Shown here piece after piece: positions 1 through 11,516 of a DNA stretch of 64,000 nucleotides (positions within the stretch are counted from its first letter, which is position 1; each line of letters begins with the position of its first letter). The notes beneath the pieces are model-generated. The model did no database searches. It saw only the letters and a program-made list of their open reading frames with translations, and was not told the origin of the DNA. The stretch comes from Tragulus kanchil (taxonomy: Eukaryota > Chordata > Mammalia > Artiodactyla > Tragulidae): the NCBI GenBank assembly GCA_022376925.1, contig JAIOJX010000026.1, positions 252,771,330 through 252,835,329 of the forward strand, given 5' to 3'. Made by a program: the position numbers and the translations under genes.

Positions 1-229
1 CTGCAAAAGTACAACCCGCCACCTCCAATGATTTACAAGGAACGAATGGTCTGGGACAAATTTGCTTCAGCCTTTAAAGGGGAGGGCTCGCTGCCATCAC
101 ATAGGGTGATCAGGGAATGGGAGGAGGGAAGGTCGGGAAGGCAGTGTTGGATTCAAGTGAACAAACATTCACTGCGCCACTCACCAAGCGCAAAAGAAAG
201 AGGAGGGGGGAAAAGGCAGTATTTAAATC

Positions 230-1180
230 AGTGGGCCCTGCAGGTTTGCCGGCGGGGCCAAGATCCGGAGGCGCGGACTCGTGAGCTGGGGAGCAGCAGG
301 GCTCGAGAGGAGCCCTTCCTCCGCCAGGCGAGGGCGGCCAACCAGGGCCGGGCCTTCAGCGCCCCGCTCCCAATGCCCGCACACTCGCCGGCCCACTCGC
401 CAGCCCGCGGGCCGACCAGTCGTAGCCGCTTACCGGTGGCGCCTCTCTGCCTCCCCGGGGGCAGCCCTTCAACGGTTGCCGCAGTCAGAGCACCACCCCG
501 CGGTGGGGCACGTCGAGCCCGCCCGCCGCTCTGGGAGCCGCGTAGCTGCACCGCTCTCGCGAGAGCTCGGCGGAGTCCGCGAGCTGCGGGGGAGGAGAAG
601 GGAGGGGCCTTTAACGGCGGAGGCCGGTTCTGCGCCGGATCCAGGAGCTGGGAGGACGCCATTGTGCTCCGCGGTCAACTGTTCCGCCTTTAGGGGCCCA
701 GAACTCCAAGGAGGAAGGCGGCGGTGTGATCGCTGGCAGCGGGACGAGCCTCGTTCAGTGCCAGGTCAGGAGCAGGGGTGAGACACTGCGGAGCTCGGAG
801 TTTTAGCTTTCCGGGCGGTGCTTCAGGTCTAGGCCGCGGGTGGGGGAGGGGGTGAAACGAAGTTCTGGCCGCGGGACGCCGACCGCCTTTCCTTCCCTTC
901 AAGACCCGGGGCCGTGGGTGGTTAAGGGCAGCCGGGCGCGGGCCTCCTCCGCCGGCGGCCTTTCGTCTCTGGGTGGAGTTTGTGACGAGTGGAGGGAGTA
1001 GGCTGCGTGTCTCCTTTACGGAAGTGCGTTTTCCTTATGGACGAGCGGCGGGCGAGGGGAAGGGGTTGGAGGCCGATTTTACCCCTTCCGCAGCCGCCTC
1101 TTCGGGAAAGCGGTACGGAGGGTCCTCTGGAACCCCGCGAGCCAGGTGGGTGCTGAGCGGGTGTTGAAGGCGGGGAGGCT
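230..1180. promoter_or_regulatory. MARCHF7: CpG island promoter of MARCHF7
   Basis: The stretch is GC-rich with frequent CpG in an otherwise AT-rich window, typical of a broadly expressed mammalian promoter. It surrounds the probable first exon. An AT-rich TATA-like stretch (tatttaaa, 220-227) lies just upstream, but CpG-island promoters rarely depend on one. An ETS-like site, ACGGAAGTG, lies near 1018-1026, downstream of the probable donor. The transcription start cannot be fixed from sequence alone. Confidence 0.75.
600..764 (+). other. MARCHF7: Probable non-coding exon 1 of MARCHF7
   Basis: GC-rich sequence in the CpG island ends at a good splice donor, CCAG|GTCAGG, with the exon border at 764. 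It holds no start codon that opens into the MARCHF7 frame, so it would be 5' untranslated sequence joined to the exon at 22044. The 5' boundary is a guess because no transcript evidence is available. An exact copy of its 3' part, including the donor, lies at 1742-1874. Confidence 0.45.
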
Positions 1181-2847
1181 CGAGTCGAAGGAACCTTACC
1201 AGCCCGTTGTGTGGGGTAAAGGTGTGGTTTGCTCGGTGCCCGTCCCAGGTATTCCGAGTATCGTGATAGTTGGGGATTTCTTTAGTACTGTAGTATATTG
1301 TGTGTGCTTCAAATAGAAATAGGCTGTGGTATGTATAAAAACGGACCTGTCGGCATAAGAAGTAAAATACGGAAGGCACTAGTAGTTGAATACAGGACTC
1401 CTTCATTTTGATGAAACTGCGTAGTAAAGATGAATGTGTACGCACCCCTAAAATACTTATTTTTTCCTACGAACAGATGTAAATATATGAGGAACATCTC
1501 TGTCTTGGTAATAATTGATAAACTGATCACAATTGCTGTCGTTTGACGCTGTTAAGAGCAGAGTGAAATTGAATTCATAAGACTTTTCCGATATTGTAGG
1601 ATACTTTAGGTATTTTTCGTTATTAAAATAATTTTAAAATCTCCTCCTTTCTTGCTTTAATTTACTCGTTTCTGAAACTAAGAAATAAGGTTAAAGGTGA
1701 ATTTTTTATTTTAAAAAATCAAACATTATGCTGTTGTGGCGGCGCCGGATCCAGGAGCTGGGAGGACGCCATTGTGCTCCGCGGTCAACTGTTCCGCCTT
1801 TAGGGGCCCAGAACTCCAAGGAGGAAGGCGGCGGTGTGATCGCTGGCAGCGGGACGAGCCTCGTTCAGTGCCAGGTCAGGAGCAGGGGTGAGACACTGCG
1901 GAGCTCGGAGTTTTAGCTTTCCGGGCGGTGCTTCAGGTCTAGGCCGCGGGTGGGGGAGGGGGTGAAACGAAGTTCTGGCCGCGGGACGCCGACCGCCTTT
2001 CCTTCCCTTCAAGACCCGGGGCCGTGGGTGGTTAAGGGCAGCCGGGCGCGGGCCTCCTCCGCCGGCGGCCTTTCGTCTCTGGGTGGAGTTTGTGACGAGT
2101 GGAGGGAGTAGGCTGCGTGTCTCCTTTACGGAAGTGCGTTTTCCTTATGGACGAGCGGCGGGCGAGGGGAAGGGGTTGGAGGCCGATTTTACCCCTTCCG
2201 CAGCCGCCTCTTCGGGAAAGCGGTACGGAGGGTCCTCTGGAACCCCGCGAGCCAGGTGGGTGCTGAGCGGGTGTTGAAGGCGGGGAGGCTCGAGTCGAAG
2301 GAACCTTACCAGCCCGTTGTGTGGGGTAAAGGTGTGGTTTGCTCGGTGCCCGTCCCAGGTATTCCGAGTATCGTGATAGTTGGGGATTTCTTTAGTACTG
2401 TAGTATATTGTGTGTGCTTCAAATAGAAATAGGCTGTGGTATGTATAAAAACGGACCTGTCGGCATAAGAAGTAAAATACGGAAGGCACTAGTAGTTGAA
2501 TACAGGACTCCTTCATTTTGATGAAACTGCGTAGTAAAGATGAATGTGTACGCACCCCTAAAATACTTATTTTTTCCTACGAACAGATGTAAATATATGA
2601 GGAACATCTCTGTCTTGGTAATAATTGATAAACTGATCACAATTGCTGTCGTTTGACGCTGTTAAGAGCAGAGTGAAATTGAATTCATAAGACTTTTCCG
2701 ATATTGTAGGATACTTTAGGTATTTTTCGTTATTAAAATAATTTTAAAATCTCCTCCTTTCTTGCTTTAATTTACTCGTTTCTGAAACTAAGAAATAAGG
2801 TTAAAGGTGAATTTTTTATTTTAAAAAATCAAACATTATGCTGTTGT
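632..2847 (+). repeat. Local tandem duplication 1 (CpG island and exon 1)
   Basis: Copy 1 is 632-1737 and copy 2 is 1742-2847, offset 1110 bp. Four extra bases (GGCG) sit at the joint. The copies appear identical otherwise. Confidence 0.95.
1742..2290. promoter_or_regulatory. Second copy of CpG island and exon-1 donor
   Basis: This is a copy, offset by 1110 bp, of the downstream part of the CpG island, including the probable exon-1 3' end and its donor at 1874. It starts abruptly at GCGCCGGAT inside the island, without the upstream promoter half. It is most likely the duplicated end of an assembly contig and not a second promoter. Confidence 0.6.
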
Positions 2848-4702
2848 TAAAAAGGCAGACACATACTGTAAGTAAATTTTTTTCTCTTCCATGAGCGGAA
2901 ATTGTGTTTCAGAAATGGGGTCAATATTTCATTTACAGCTCTACAGCATTTGTGAAACAGCAGTGGCATAGGAGGTATTAGAGACCAGATGATAAGGGTT
3001 TGGGCCTTGATTTTGCCATAATTAATTAACCTCTTCCTGTGGTTGAAGTGAGGATTAAATTAGATGTAGTAATGTGTTGCAGTCAAAACGCTGGGGGACA
3101 TAATACTTGCAAAGTGAACTTTTGATAAGTATAAACAATTGGAATTGATACTAAAGTCCGGTTTATATTCGTGAGTTTTTCAGATTTTACTCTCCCTGTA
3201 ATACGTTCCTCCTAGGATACTGAATGCTTCTCATACACACGATAATACATGCTTATGGAAGTTCTAGACTACCACAAGTTCTTACTTTTAGATGACAGCT
3301 TTTTACAGCTCTTCCTTTGCCCTTAATTACAACACGGATGTAGTGTGAGCTGGTCAGTAAGTACATTCTTGGGGGTTTTTTTGAAGTTACATGCTGGGTC
3401 AGAGGTCTCGATTAAGAAAGGTTGAAAATTCCTTTCTTATTTAAATACAGGTCATTTCTGTTTCTGTCACTTTGGCAAGAGAGCTTGATATCCTAGATAA
3501 AAGCACAAAGATTCCTGTGTATAGGCATGCACATATGTTGTCTGTGAAGATGTCAGATCATCGGCTTGTGTATGAAAAGACATCCATTTTAACATACGGA
3601 AGGCACTAGTAGTTGAATCCCGGACTCCCTCATTTTGATGAAACTGCGTAGTAAAGATGAATGTGTACGCACCCCTAAAATACTTATTTTTTCCTACGAA
3701 CAGATGTAAATATATGAGGAACATCTCTGTCTTGGTAATAATTGATAAACTGATCACAATTGCTGTCGTTTGACGCTGTTAAGAGCAGAGTGAAATTGAA
3801 TTCATAAGACTTTTCCGATATTGTAGGATACTTTAGGTATTTTTCGTTATTAAAATAATTTTAAAATCTCCTCCTTTCTTGCTTTAATTTACTCGTTTCT
3901 GAAACTAAGAAATAAGGTTAAAGGTGAATTTTTTATTTTAAAAAATCAAACATTATGCTGTTGTTAAAAAGGCAGACACATACTGTAAGTAAATTTTTCT
4001 CTTCCATGAGCGGAAATTGTGTTTCAGAAATGGGGTCAATATTTCATTTACAGCTCTACAGCATTTGTGAAACAGCAGTGGCATAGGAGGTATTAGAGAC
4101 CAGATGATAAGGGTTTGGGCCTTGATTTTGCCATAATTAATTAACCTCTTCCTGTGGTTGAAGTGAGGATTAAATTAGATGTAGTAATGTGTTGCAGTCA
4201 AAACGCTGGGGGACATAATACTTGCAAAGTGAACTTTTGATAAGTATAAACAATTGGAATTGATACTAAAGTCCGGTTTATATTCGTGATTTTTTCAGAT
4301 TTTACTCTCCCTGTAATACGTTCCTCCTAGGATACTGAATGCTTCTCATACACACGATAATACATGCTTATGGAAGTTCTAGACTACCACAAGTTCTTAC
4401 TTTTAGATGACAGCTTTTTACAGCTCTTCCTTTGCCCTTAATTACAACACGGATGTAGTGTGAGCTGGTCAGTAAGTACATTCTTGGGGGTTTTTTTGAA
4501 GTTACATGCTGGGTCAGAGGTCTCGATTAAGAAAGGTTGAAAATTCCTTTCTTATTTAAATACAGGTCATTTCTGTTTCTGTCACTTTGGCAAGAGAGCT
4601 TGATATCCTAGATAAAAGCACAAAGATTCCTGTGTATAGGCATGCACATATGTTGTCTGTGAAGATGTCAGATCATCGGCTTGTGTATGAAAAGACATCC
4701 AT
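2477..4702 (+). repeat. Local tandem duplication 2
   Basis: Copy 1 is 2477-3589 and copy 2 is 3594-4702, offset about 1117 bp. Copy 1 begins inside copy 2 of the previous duplication, so part of it occurs three times (1369, 2479 and 3597 for GGAAGGCACTAGTAG). Differences cluster at the joint: GAATCCCGGACTCCC in copy 2 against GAATACAGGACTCCT. Confidence 0.95.
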
Positions 4703-4807
4703 ACCTCCAGTTTTTAACCAGCTGCATATCTATTTCAGACAGCTGTTCACCTGATAGATGTTCAAGAGTTGCCCACTCAATTTTAGAGAAATAATTTTAG
4801 TAGTGCA

Positions 4808-4850
4808 AAACTATCAAAATCGAAAAATGTAAAACAACTTTTGATAGTTT
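4808..4850. repeat. Inverted repeat, 12-bp arms
   Basis: AAACTATCAAAA (4808-4819) and its complement TTTTGATAGTTT (4839-4850) with a 19-base loop. No known element recognised around it; 4703-5380 otherwise shows nothing. Confidence 0.7.
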
Positions 4851-5389
4851 GTTGTATTTTAGCCACTAGATTGTAGATTAGGGCTTCACATTACAAGAAG
4901 CTTGACCCTCCTTCTACCTTGTACAACTCACAATTTAATCATCAGACTAATGTATAAACAACTACTATTATCTTAGTGTAAGTATTGATATATGTTAGTA
5001 TTGTGGGAGCACTGAGAAGGGGTATTTAATCTTGGATGAAATTTTTGGAAGACTTATTACTTGAACTGAGATGTGAAGGATGATTAGGAGTTTGGTAAGG
5101 AAACTGGAAGTCATGGTATCTGGATTTGTTTTAGGAATGGACAGTTTGTTCCCTGTGGTTGAAACAATTGAGTGGAAGGAGTATGACATGAAAGACCTGT
5201 GCTGTTGTAGAAATTTAGTGCTCCGTGCTGTTGGGAATAAAGAGCTCTTGTGTCTCTAAGCCATGTTTAAAAAATGATTTTAAATTATTTTCGCTGGTAC
5301 ATCCTTCTGTTACTGCAGATAATTAAGTGCTAGTGATAAAGAACAGTGGGACATGCATAAGCGAAATGCACAGCTTTGTATCAAACCTC

Positions 5390-5622
5390 TTTTTTTTTTT
5401 TTTGGCCACTCCTATTGTTTCTTTGATTTATTTATCTTTGTTCTTTGGCCTGTGTGGGCCTCCCATCGCAGTGGCCTTTCGCTCCAGAGCTCTGGCTGGG
5501 CAGTTGAACACATAGGTCCAGCCACTCCGCGGCATGTGGGATCTTCCCAGGCTGGGGATTGAACCAGTGCCCCTTGCGATGCAAGGCGGTGTCCTTACCC
5601 ACTGGACCACCACGGAAGCCCC
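5390..5622 (-). mobile_element. CHR-type tRNA SINE
   Basis: Its head is at the right end (GGACCACCACGGAAGCCCC) and its T-run tail at the left. It is flanked by the direct repeat TCAAACCTC at 5381-5389 and 5623-5631, an intact target-site duplication. Confidence 0.92.
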
Positions 5623-7130
5623 TCAAACCTCATTTTTAACTAATAAACTTAACTAAAGAATTTACCTTTTAGCTGTTAAATAACTAAGTCAACTACTGAT
5701 CACGATAGTATGTTACAATTTAAAATGTGTAAAGATTTTGAGTTCTTACTAAGATCTACTTGAATTCACTAAAATAGGATTAGTGTCGTTTATTTTCTCA
5801 CCCTTATTTTTCAAAAAGTCTATTTTTAATACACTTGCTAATGATAAGTTGAACCCAGAAAGGGGGAGCAGGATAAAATTACAATTTGAGAGCTAGCTGG
5901 ATTACTTTTTGTGATCTTAATTTTTAACTTTGGTCTGAACTGTTGTTGAAGCTGGTTTTTCCTGTTCTCAGATGTATTTCTCTGTGGCTTTACTGGTTAG
6001 ACTAGATAAGTCGAATAGTAGGTTTTTAAATTACCCACTGTTATACACCCAGTTTTGTCAGCAGCTTTAAAAAGGCAAAATCTGAACCTTAAAAGCTAGT
6101 CTTATCTTTATTATGATCATTTCACTTCAGTATAATGTTTCCCAGTTTCAGAATAACTCTAAAATAGCTTCTGTTTATTGAATGAAGATTGAAACTTGAC
6201 AATGATTATATAAACTTAAGAGAACACATTATTTCAAAGTATTCTAACGTAGACCTAAATATCACAGTCATATTTTCTCAAGAAGATGTTGAACTTTTTT
6301 CTAGGTATTGATTTTTAAGACTTGGGCATATCTTTGTGTCTTAAATACTGCTCAACTGAAAATCATGAGGAACTTTTTTTAAAGACCCCAGAACTTGTGT
6401 GCTTTCAGAGTGCTTTCTTCATGACCACCCTTAGATTTTATGTCTCCATGTTCATTAGGATCAATAGAACACTAAAATTTCCCATTAAGGGGGAAAAAAT
6501 TTTTCCCCCAAAGCAGGTATTTAAGCAAAAGGATATTATGCCATGTAGAGGTAAATAAAGAATTATAACTATGTTAATATTTTTGGGAGACTGTTGACTG
6601 TTGAAAACATGTTGCTATTTTCCATAGTAACTCTGGTCTTCATGACATGAATTCATTGACGAGTAATGCTGTGCTTTTGGTGTGACTCAGTGACTGGAAC
6701 GCTCCTGGATATTAAGAGAAAGTCTAAGTTAGACCCTGAAATCATTAGATTTTTCAAAAGACTGGATACATAATGATAATTGTAGAAATTACAAGAAAAG
6801 GAGTAAATTATGAAGCTTTGCTCTACTCCTACATAGCACTCCACCTCAAAGCCCTCGGGATTAAAACTACTGTTCACAGTGTTTTCACGGTTCTGTGTGC
6901 TTGTTGAGTAGTTCTGTTGGTTTTGCCTGGATTCACTCATGGAGGATTTTTAAGGCTAGCAGGTCCAAGATGGCAGAAGTTCGTCACATTTCTGGCACTT
7001 GGTATTGGTTAACATTTAGGCTTTGCTAACTGTGGTCTTTGATGACATGGGGGTCCCAGACAGCATTCCAGGAGAATGAAAGTGGAAGCCTCTTAGAGCC
7101 TTGAAAATCATATAATGTCACACTGTTTTC

Positions 7131-7330
7131 TTGTAGCTCACATAGTAGAGAATCTGTCTGCAGTGGGGAAGACAAGGGTCTGATCCCTAGGTGGGGAAGA
7201 TCCCCTGGAGAAGGGAATGGCAGCCCACTCCATTATTATTGCCTGGAGAATCCCATGGACAGAGGAACCTGGTGAACTTTGGGGTTCATGGAATCACAAA
7301 GAATCAGACACAAATGAGCAACAACATTTC
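7131..7330 (+). mobile_element. Bov-tA SINE, diverged
   Basis: The tRNA-like head is decayed. The Bov-A body is clear: AAGATCCCCTGGAGAAGGGA, CCTGGAGAATCCCATGGACA and a diverged GACACAAATGAGCAAC end. Confidence 0.88.
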
Positions 7331-7590
7331 TCAAAGTAAGTCTCACAAAGTAGCAAGATACGGGGAAATAGATTCCACCTTCTTGCTGACAGACAAGCAA
7401 CATTAGTGCAAGGAGCTGTGGGTGTTTTATAGCCATACTTTGTTGTTTACCACAGGATGCTTAGACTATTTTATTGAGACCAGACATGCCTAAAGATGTG
7501 ACTGGGATTTACTTTAAAATAGGATGGTGAAATAGTCAAATGTTGATAATTGTTGAAAACTGTTGTTTGGCATGTGGAGGTTTATGATTT

Positions 7591-7903
7591 TTTTTTTAAC
7601 ATTTTATTTATTTATTTATTTTGCAGGGTGGGGAGGGAGGTGAGCAGGCGGGCCACTTCTATTGGTCTTTCATTTATCTATTTTCATACATCTTTGTTCT
7701 TTGGCCCATGTGGGCCTCCCATCGCAGCGGTCTCTGTTGTCACAGAGCACCGATTCTGGGCACATGCGCTCCAGAGCTCCGGCTCAGTAATTGGACACAT
7801 TGGTCCATGGCACGTGGGATCTTCCTAGGCCAGGGATTGAACCGGCGCCCCTTGCACTGCAAGGTGGTGGTGTCCTTACCCACTGGACCACCAGGGAAGC
7901 CCA
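7591..7903 (-). mobile_element. CHR-type tRNA SINE, full length
   Basis: A complete copy with a G-rich tail segment (GGGTGGGGAGGGAGG in + orientation). Target-site duplication AGGTTTATGATTT lies on both sides (7578-7590 and 7904-7916). Confidence 0.93.
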
Positions 7904-8013
7904 AGGTTTATGATTTGATTTTTGTGTATCTTAGAAATTTTCTCATAGTAAAAATTAAATTTTTAAGGCATACTCAGGTAATCTAAACTCCGTTTTGCAA
8001 AGTGATTTCGACC

Positions 8014-8120
8014 ATCTATTATTTACCAAAATATTTTCCATCTATTATTTACCAAATAACAATTTATCATTTAATAATGATAAATAATAGTTTGTCATTT
8101 TCCTTCTATTATTTACCAAA
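8014..8120. repeat. Short repeated motif TCTATTATTTACCAAA
   Basis: Three copies, at 8014-8030, 8040-8056 and 8104-8120, with an opposite-orientation relative (ATAAATAATAG) between the second and third. The origin is unknown. Confidence 0.7.
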
Positions 8121-8535
8121 CTAGAATAGTACTCGGCTTAAAATTTAATACTTCCTTTGTGGTGTATAGATACTAACAGGTATAAACCAGCAGTGCTATA
8201 ATTTAGAAAAAGGGATTAATTTTAGTTCTTTATAGATTTTATTGTAAGATAAAATAATCTTTTCATCTGCCAGTAACTGTTTCCCTTAATTATCAAAGTT
8301 AGATCAAACACATTAAAGAAATTTTGGAGAAGAAAATAGAACCCACTCAGACGCAAGGGAAATGTTAATAATGGCTACTTTCTCCAATTTTGTATGCGTA
8401 TACTCATATAAGTAAGGTATATAAATTTTTTTTACAGTGATTATTCTCTGGTACCAAAATCTGAATGATTTTTAAAAATGTTTTTACTGTGTGTTAAAGA
8501 CAAATTTCAAATAATGAAAAAGCCAGAGTAATGTC

Positions 8536-8714
8536 TGTTCAGTCACTCAGTTGTGTCTATTTGTGATCCCATGGACCACAGCCAGCCAGGCTCCTCTGTC
8601 CGTAGGCTTCTCCAGGCAAGAATATTAGAGAGGGTTGCCATTTTCTCCTCCAGGGAATCTTTCTGACCCAGGTATTGAACCCACATTACAGACAGATTCT
8701 TTACTACTGAGCCC
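8536..8714 (-). mobile_element. Bov-tA SINE
   Basis: Reverse orientation: diverged Bov-A part at left (TGATCCCATGGACCACAGCC) and tRNA-derived head at right (TTCTTTACTACTGAGCCC). Repeated at 9641-9819. Confidence 0.88.
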
Positions 8715-8779
8715 AAAATAATGCCTGCTAAAGCTGTTTATATGAAAGGCTTTTACCATCTGACAGTATTGCTTAATAG

Positions 8780-8945
8780 TAGCTACCATTTGTTGACTAT
8801 ATACTGTTTGCTAGCAAAGCTCACGATAACACCTGTAAAATTGGTACTATTGTTTCCATTCTGTAGGTGAGGAAATTAAGCAATAGTGATATTAAGCCTA
8901 TAGTCACACAGAGACTCACAGACTTCAAAGCTTGTATTCCCAAAT
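8780..8945 (+). mobile_element. MIR SINE remnant
   Basis: Shows the MIR core pattern: ATAGTAGCTACCATTTGTTGA, GGTACTATTGTTTCCATTCT, then GTGAGGAAATTAAGCAA and AGTCACACAG, all diverged as expected for this ancient family. Confidence 0.85.
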
Positions 8946-9640
8946 ACTATATTTACAAATTGTTAGAAGTTGATGCATATGCTAAAAATCAGGCAATGCT
9001 TAGTTTATCTTGTCTATCATGTTTACCATTTTTCAAAAATTGCCATTGTTAATCAGTACATTTAAAAGTAATGTCTTAAGTATAGACTGTTAGTTTGAAT
9101 GGAGCTGGGGCCTTTTTGTTAATCTGGTCATTTGGTTTAGGACTCCTCTGTGACTCATGACATGCTGAACAAGGCTGTTACTGAAGGAATGGAACACCGT
9201 GATCTATAGAGTAATGGGAAAGGATATCATGTTATTTGAGAGATCCCTTTATAAGCAGAATCGTCAGTCAAATTAGTTCAGCCAATTTCACTTCATATTT
9301 TTTCTACTCTAGTTGTTTACGTCTGTAACTCTAATTAAAAGTATGATAGACTTTATTACTCCTTCCTCTGTCTCTTAAACCCTGTATTTGCCATCATCTG
9401 TTTTTCCATCCTTCATTCTGGAAAGTTTCTTCTGGCCTGTTTCCCAGCTTTACGGTTTTTTCACTTGAAATGTTAATAATGGCTACTTTCTCCAATTTTG
9501 TCGTATACTCATATAAGTAAGGTATATAAATTTTTTTTACAGTGATTATTCTCTGGTACCAAAATCTGAATGATTTTTAAAAATGTTTTTACTGTGTGTT
9601 AAAGACAAATTTCAAATAATGAAAAAGCCAGAGTAATGTC

Positions 9641-9819
9641 TGTTCAGTCACTCAGTTGTGTCTATTTGTGATCCCATGGACCACAGCCAGCCAGGCTCCT
9701 CTGTCCGTAGGCTTCTCCAGGCAAGAATATTAGAGAGGGTTGCCATTTTCTCCTCCAGGGAATCTTTCTGACCCAGGTATTGAACCCACATTACAGACAG
9801 ATTCTTTACTACTGAGCCC
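9641..9819 (-). mobile_element. Bov-tA SINE (duplicate of 8536-8714)
   Basis: The same insertion, carried in copy 2 of local duplication 3. It is not a separate insertion event. Confidence 0.88.
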
Positions 9820-9884
9820 AAAATAATGCCTGCTAAAGCTGTTTATATGAAAGGCTTTTACCATCTGACAGTATTGCTTAATAG

Positions 9885-10050
9885 TAGCTACCATTTGTTG
9901 ACTATATACTGTTTGCTAGCAAAGCTCACGATAACACCTGTAAAATTGGTACTATTGTTTCCATTCTGTAGGTGAGGAAATTAAGCAATAGTGATATTAA
10001 GCCTATAGTCACACAGAGACTCACAGACTTCAAAGCTTGTATTCCCAAAT
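9885..10050 (+). mobile_element. MIR remnant (duplicate of 8780-8945)
   Basis: Copy within local duplication 3. Confidence 0.85.
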
Positions 10051-10707
10051 ACTATATTTACAAATTGTTAGAAGTTGATGCATATGCTAAAAATCAGGCA
10101 ATGCTTAGTTTATCTTGTCTATCATGTTTACCATTTTTCAAAAATTGCCATTGTTAATCAGTGCATTTAAAAGTAATGTCTTAAGTATAGACTGTTAGTT
10201 TGAATGGAGCTGGGGCCTTTTTGTTAATCTGGTCATTTGGTTTAGGACTCCTCTGTGACTCATGACATGCTGAACAAGGCTGTTACTGAAGGAATGGAAC
10301 ACCGTGATCTATAGAGTAATGGGAAAGGATATCATGTTATTTGAGAGATCCCTTTATAAGCAGAATCGTCAGTCAAATTAGTTCAGCCAATTTCACTTCA
10401 TATTTTTTCTACTCTAGTTGTTTACGTCTGTAACTCTAATTAAAAGTATGATAGACTTTATTACTCCTTCCTCTGTCTCTTAAACCCTGTATTTGCCATC
10501 ATCTGTTTTTCCATCCTTCATTCTGGAAAGTTTCTTCTGGCCTGTTTCCCAGCTTTACGGTTTTTTCACTTTTGCTTAGTCTACTGGTAAATGCGTCTCA
10601 GTTTCCCAGTTGGCTAACATTAGGGCCATCTCTTCATCTGGTTCTGTTAATTGATAGCTCTTGAGGATGAATTTTTTTCTTGTTTTTTTTTTTTCTTGTT
10701 TTGTTTT

Positions 10708-10770
10708 TTTAACTTATCTTTAGTTGGAGGATAATTGCTTTACAGTGTTGTGTTGGTTCCTAATAGTTTT
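10708..10770 (-). mobile_element. L1 3' end fragment
   Basis: AACTTATCTTTAGTTGGAGG followed by ATAATTGCTTTACAGTGTTG resembles the reverse complement of mammalian L1 3' ends. It is short, with a T-rich tract before it. Confidence 0.55.
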
Positions 10771-11311
10771 GTGTCTTACACTTTTTGATTGAGGTGAAAT
10801 GTTGCAATTGAGGAATAGTAGAGACTGGGGTCAGTAATTTTTATGCCTGGATATGGACATATTCTTGTCAGATTGTCAGTGTGGTAGATTGAGTTGGTTT
10901 ACTCTGTATTGGGGCTGGGTTTAAACTTTATTACTGCTTTATTTACTTTTGGAGTGCTCTGACTGCTGCTACATGATGCTCAGAGTGAGGCTGAAGTGCT
11001 GGAGGATTTCTTTCAGTATTCCTTCACTATCCTCAACTTCCTGCAGGCTCTGCATATCAGCACCACAGAGAGGTCTAAAACTCTATGGCTGTTGTTAACT
11101 TCCTCGACGGTGAACTGCTGTACCATCTTACTTGAAGGACAGACCATGGAGAAATGTTCTTGGTTTTATGCATCATTCTTCAGTTTGGGGTAGACTCTGT
11201 GTGTCTGATCCCCAGAGGTGGTGCTGTCTCGGGATTTATGTACTTTTCCCAGATCCCTGTCACCTCCTCCCCAGCAGAGTGAACTGAAGCTAGGATTTCT
11301 TTAAGGTGGTA

Positions 11312-11516
11312 CTTCCTTACCGCTAGTGGCTCAGTGGTAAAGAATCTGCCTGCCAATGCAGACATGGGTTCTATCGCTTGGTTGGGAAGGTCCCCTGAAG
11401 AAGGAAATGGCAACTCACAGTAGTATTCTTGTCTAGGAAACCCCATGGACAGAGAAGCTTGTCAGGTTGCAGTCCATGGATGGCAAGAGAGTTGGACACA
11501 ACTTAGCAGCTAAACA
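11312..11516 (+). mobile_element. Bov-tA SINE
   Basis: Head GCTCAGTGGTAAAGAATCTG, middle GGTCCCCTGAAGAAGGAAAT and Bov-A end GAGTTGGACACAACTTAGCA are all present with scattered mutations. Confidence 0.9.

Larger units (their letters stand above)
8359..10571 (+). repeat. Local tandem duplication 3
   Basis: Copy 1 is 8359-9466 and copy 2 is 9467-10571. It includes a Bov-tA SINE and a MIR. A few bases are lost just after the joint (TTTTGTCGTATAC against TTTTGTATGCGTATAC). Confidence 0.95.

Noticed and set aside
228..781. Overlapping open frames of 144-221 residues in the CpG island
   Set aside because: High GC leaves few stop codons in all frames; the proteins are Arg/Pro/Ala-rich with no family resemblance, and frames on both strands are equally open.
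3467..3757. 96-residue minus-strand frame, also partly at 1309 and 2419
   Set aside because: It repeats only because the intron block is duplicated; no homology, and it crosses a duplication joint.
7191..7406. 71-residue frame beginning MGKIPWRREWQPTPL
   Set aside because: This is the well-known translation of a Bov-tA SINE, not a gene.
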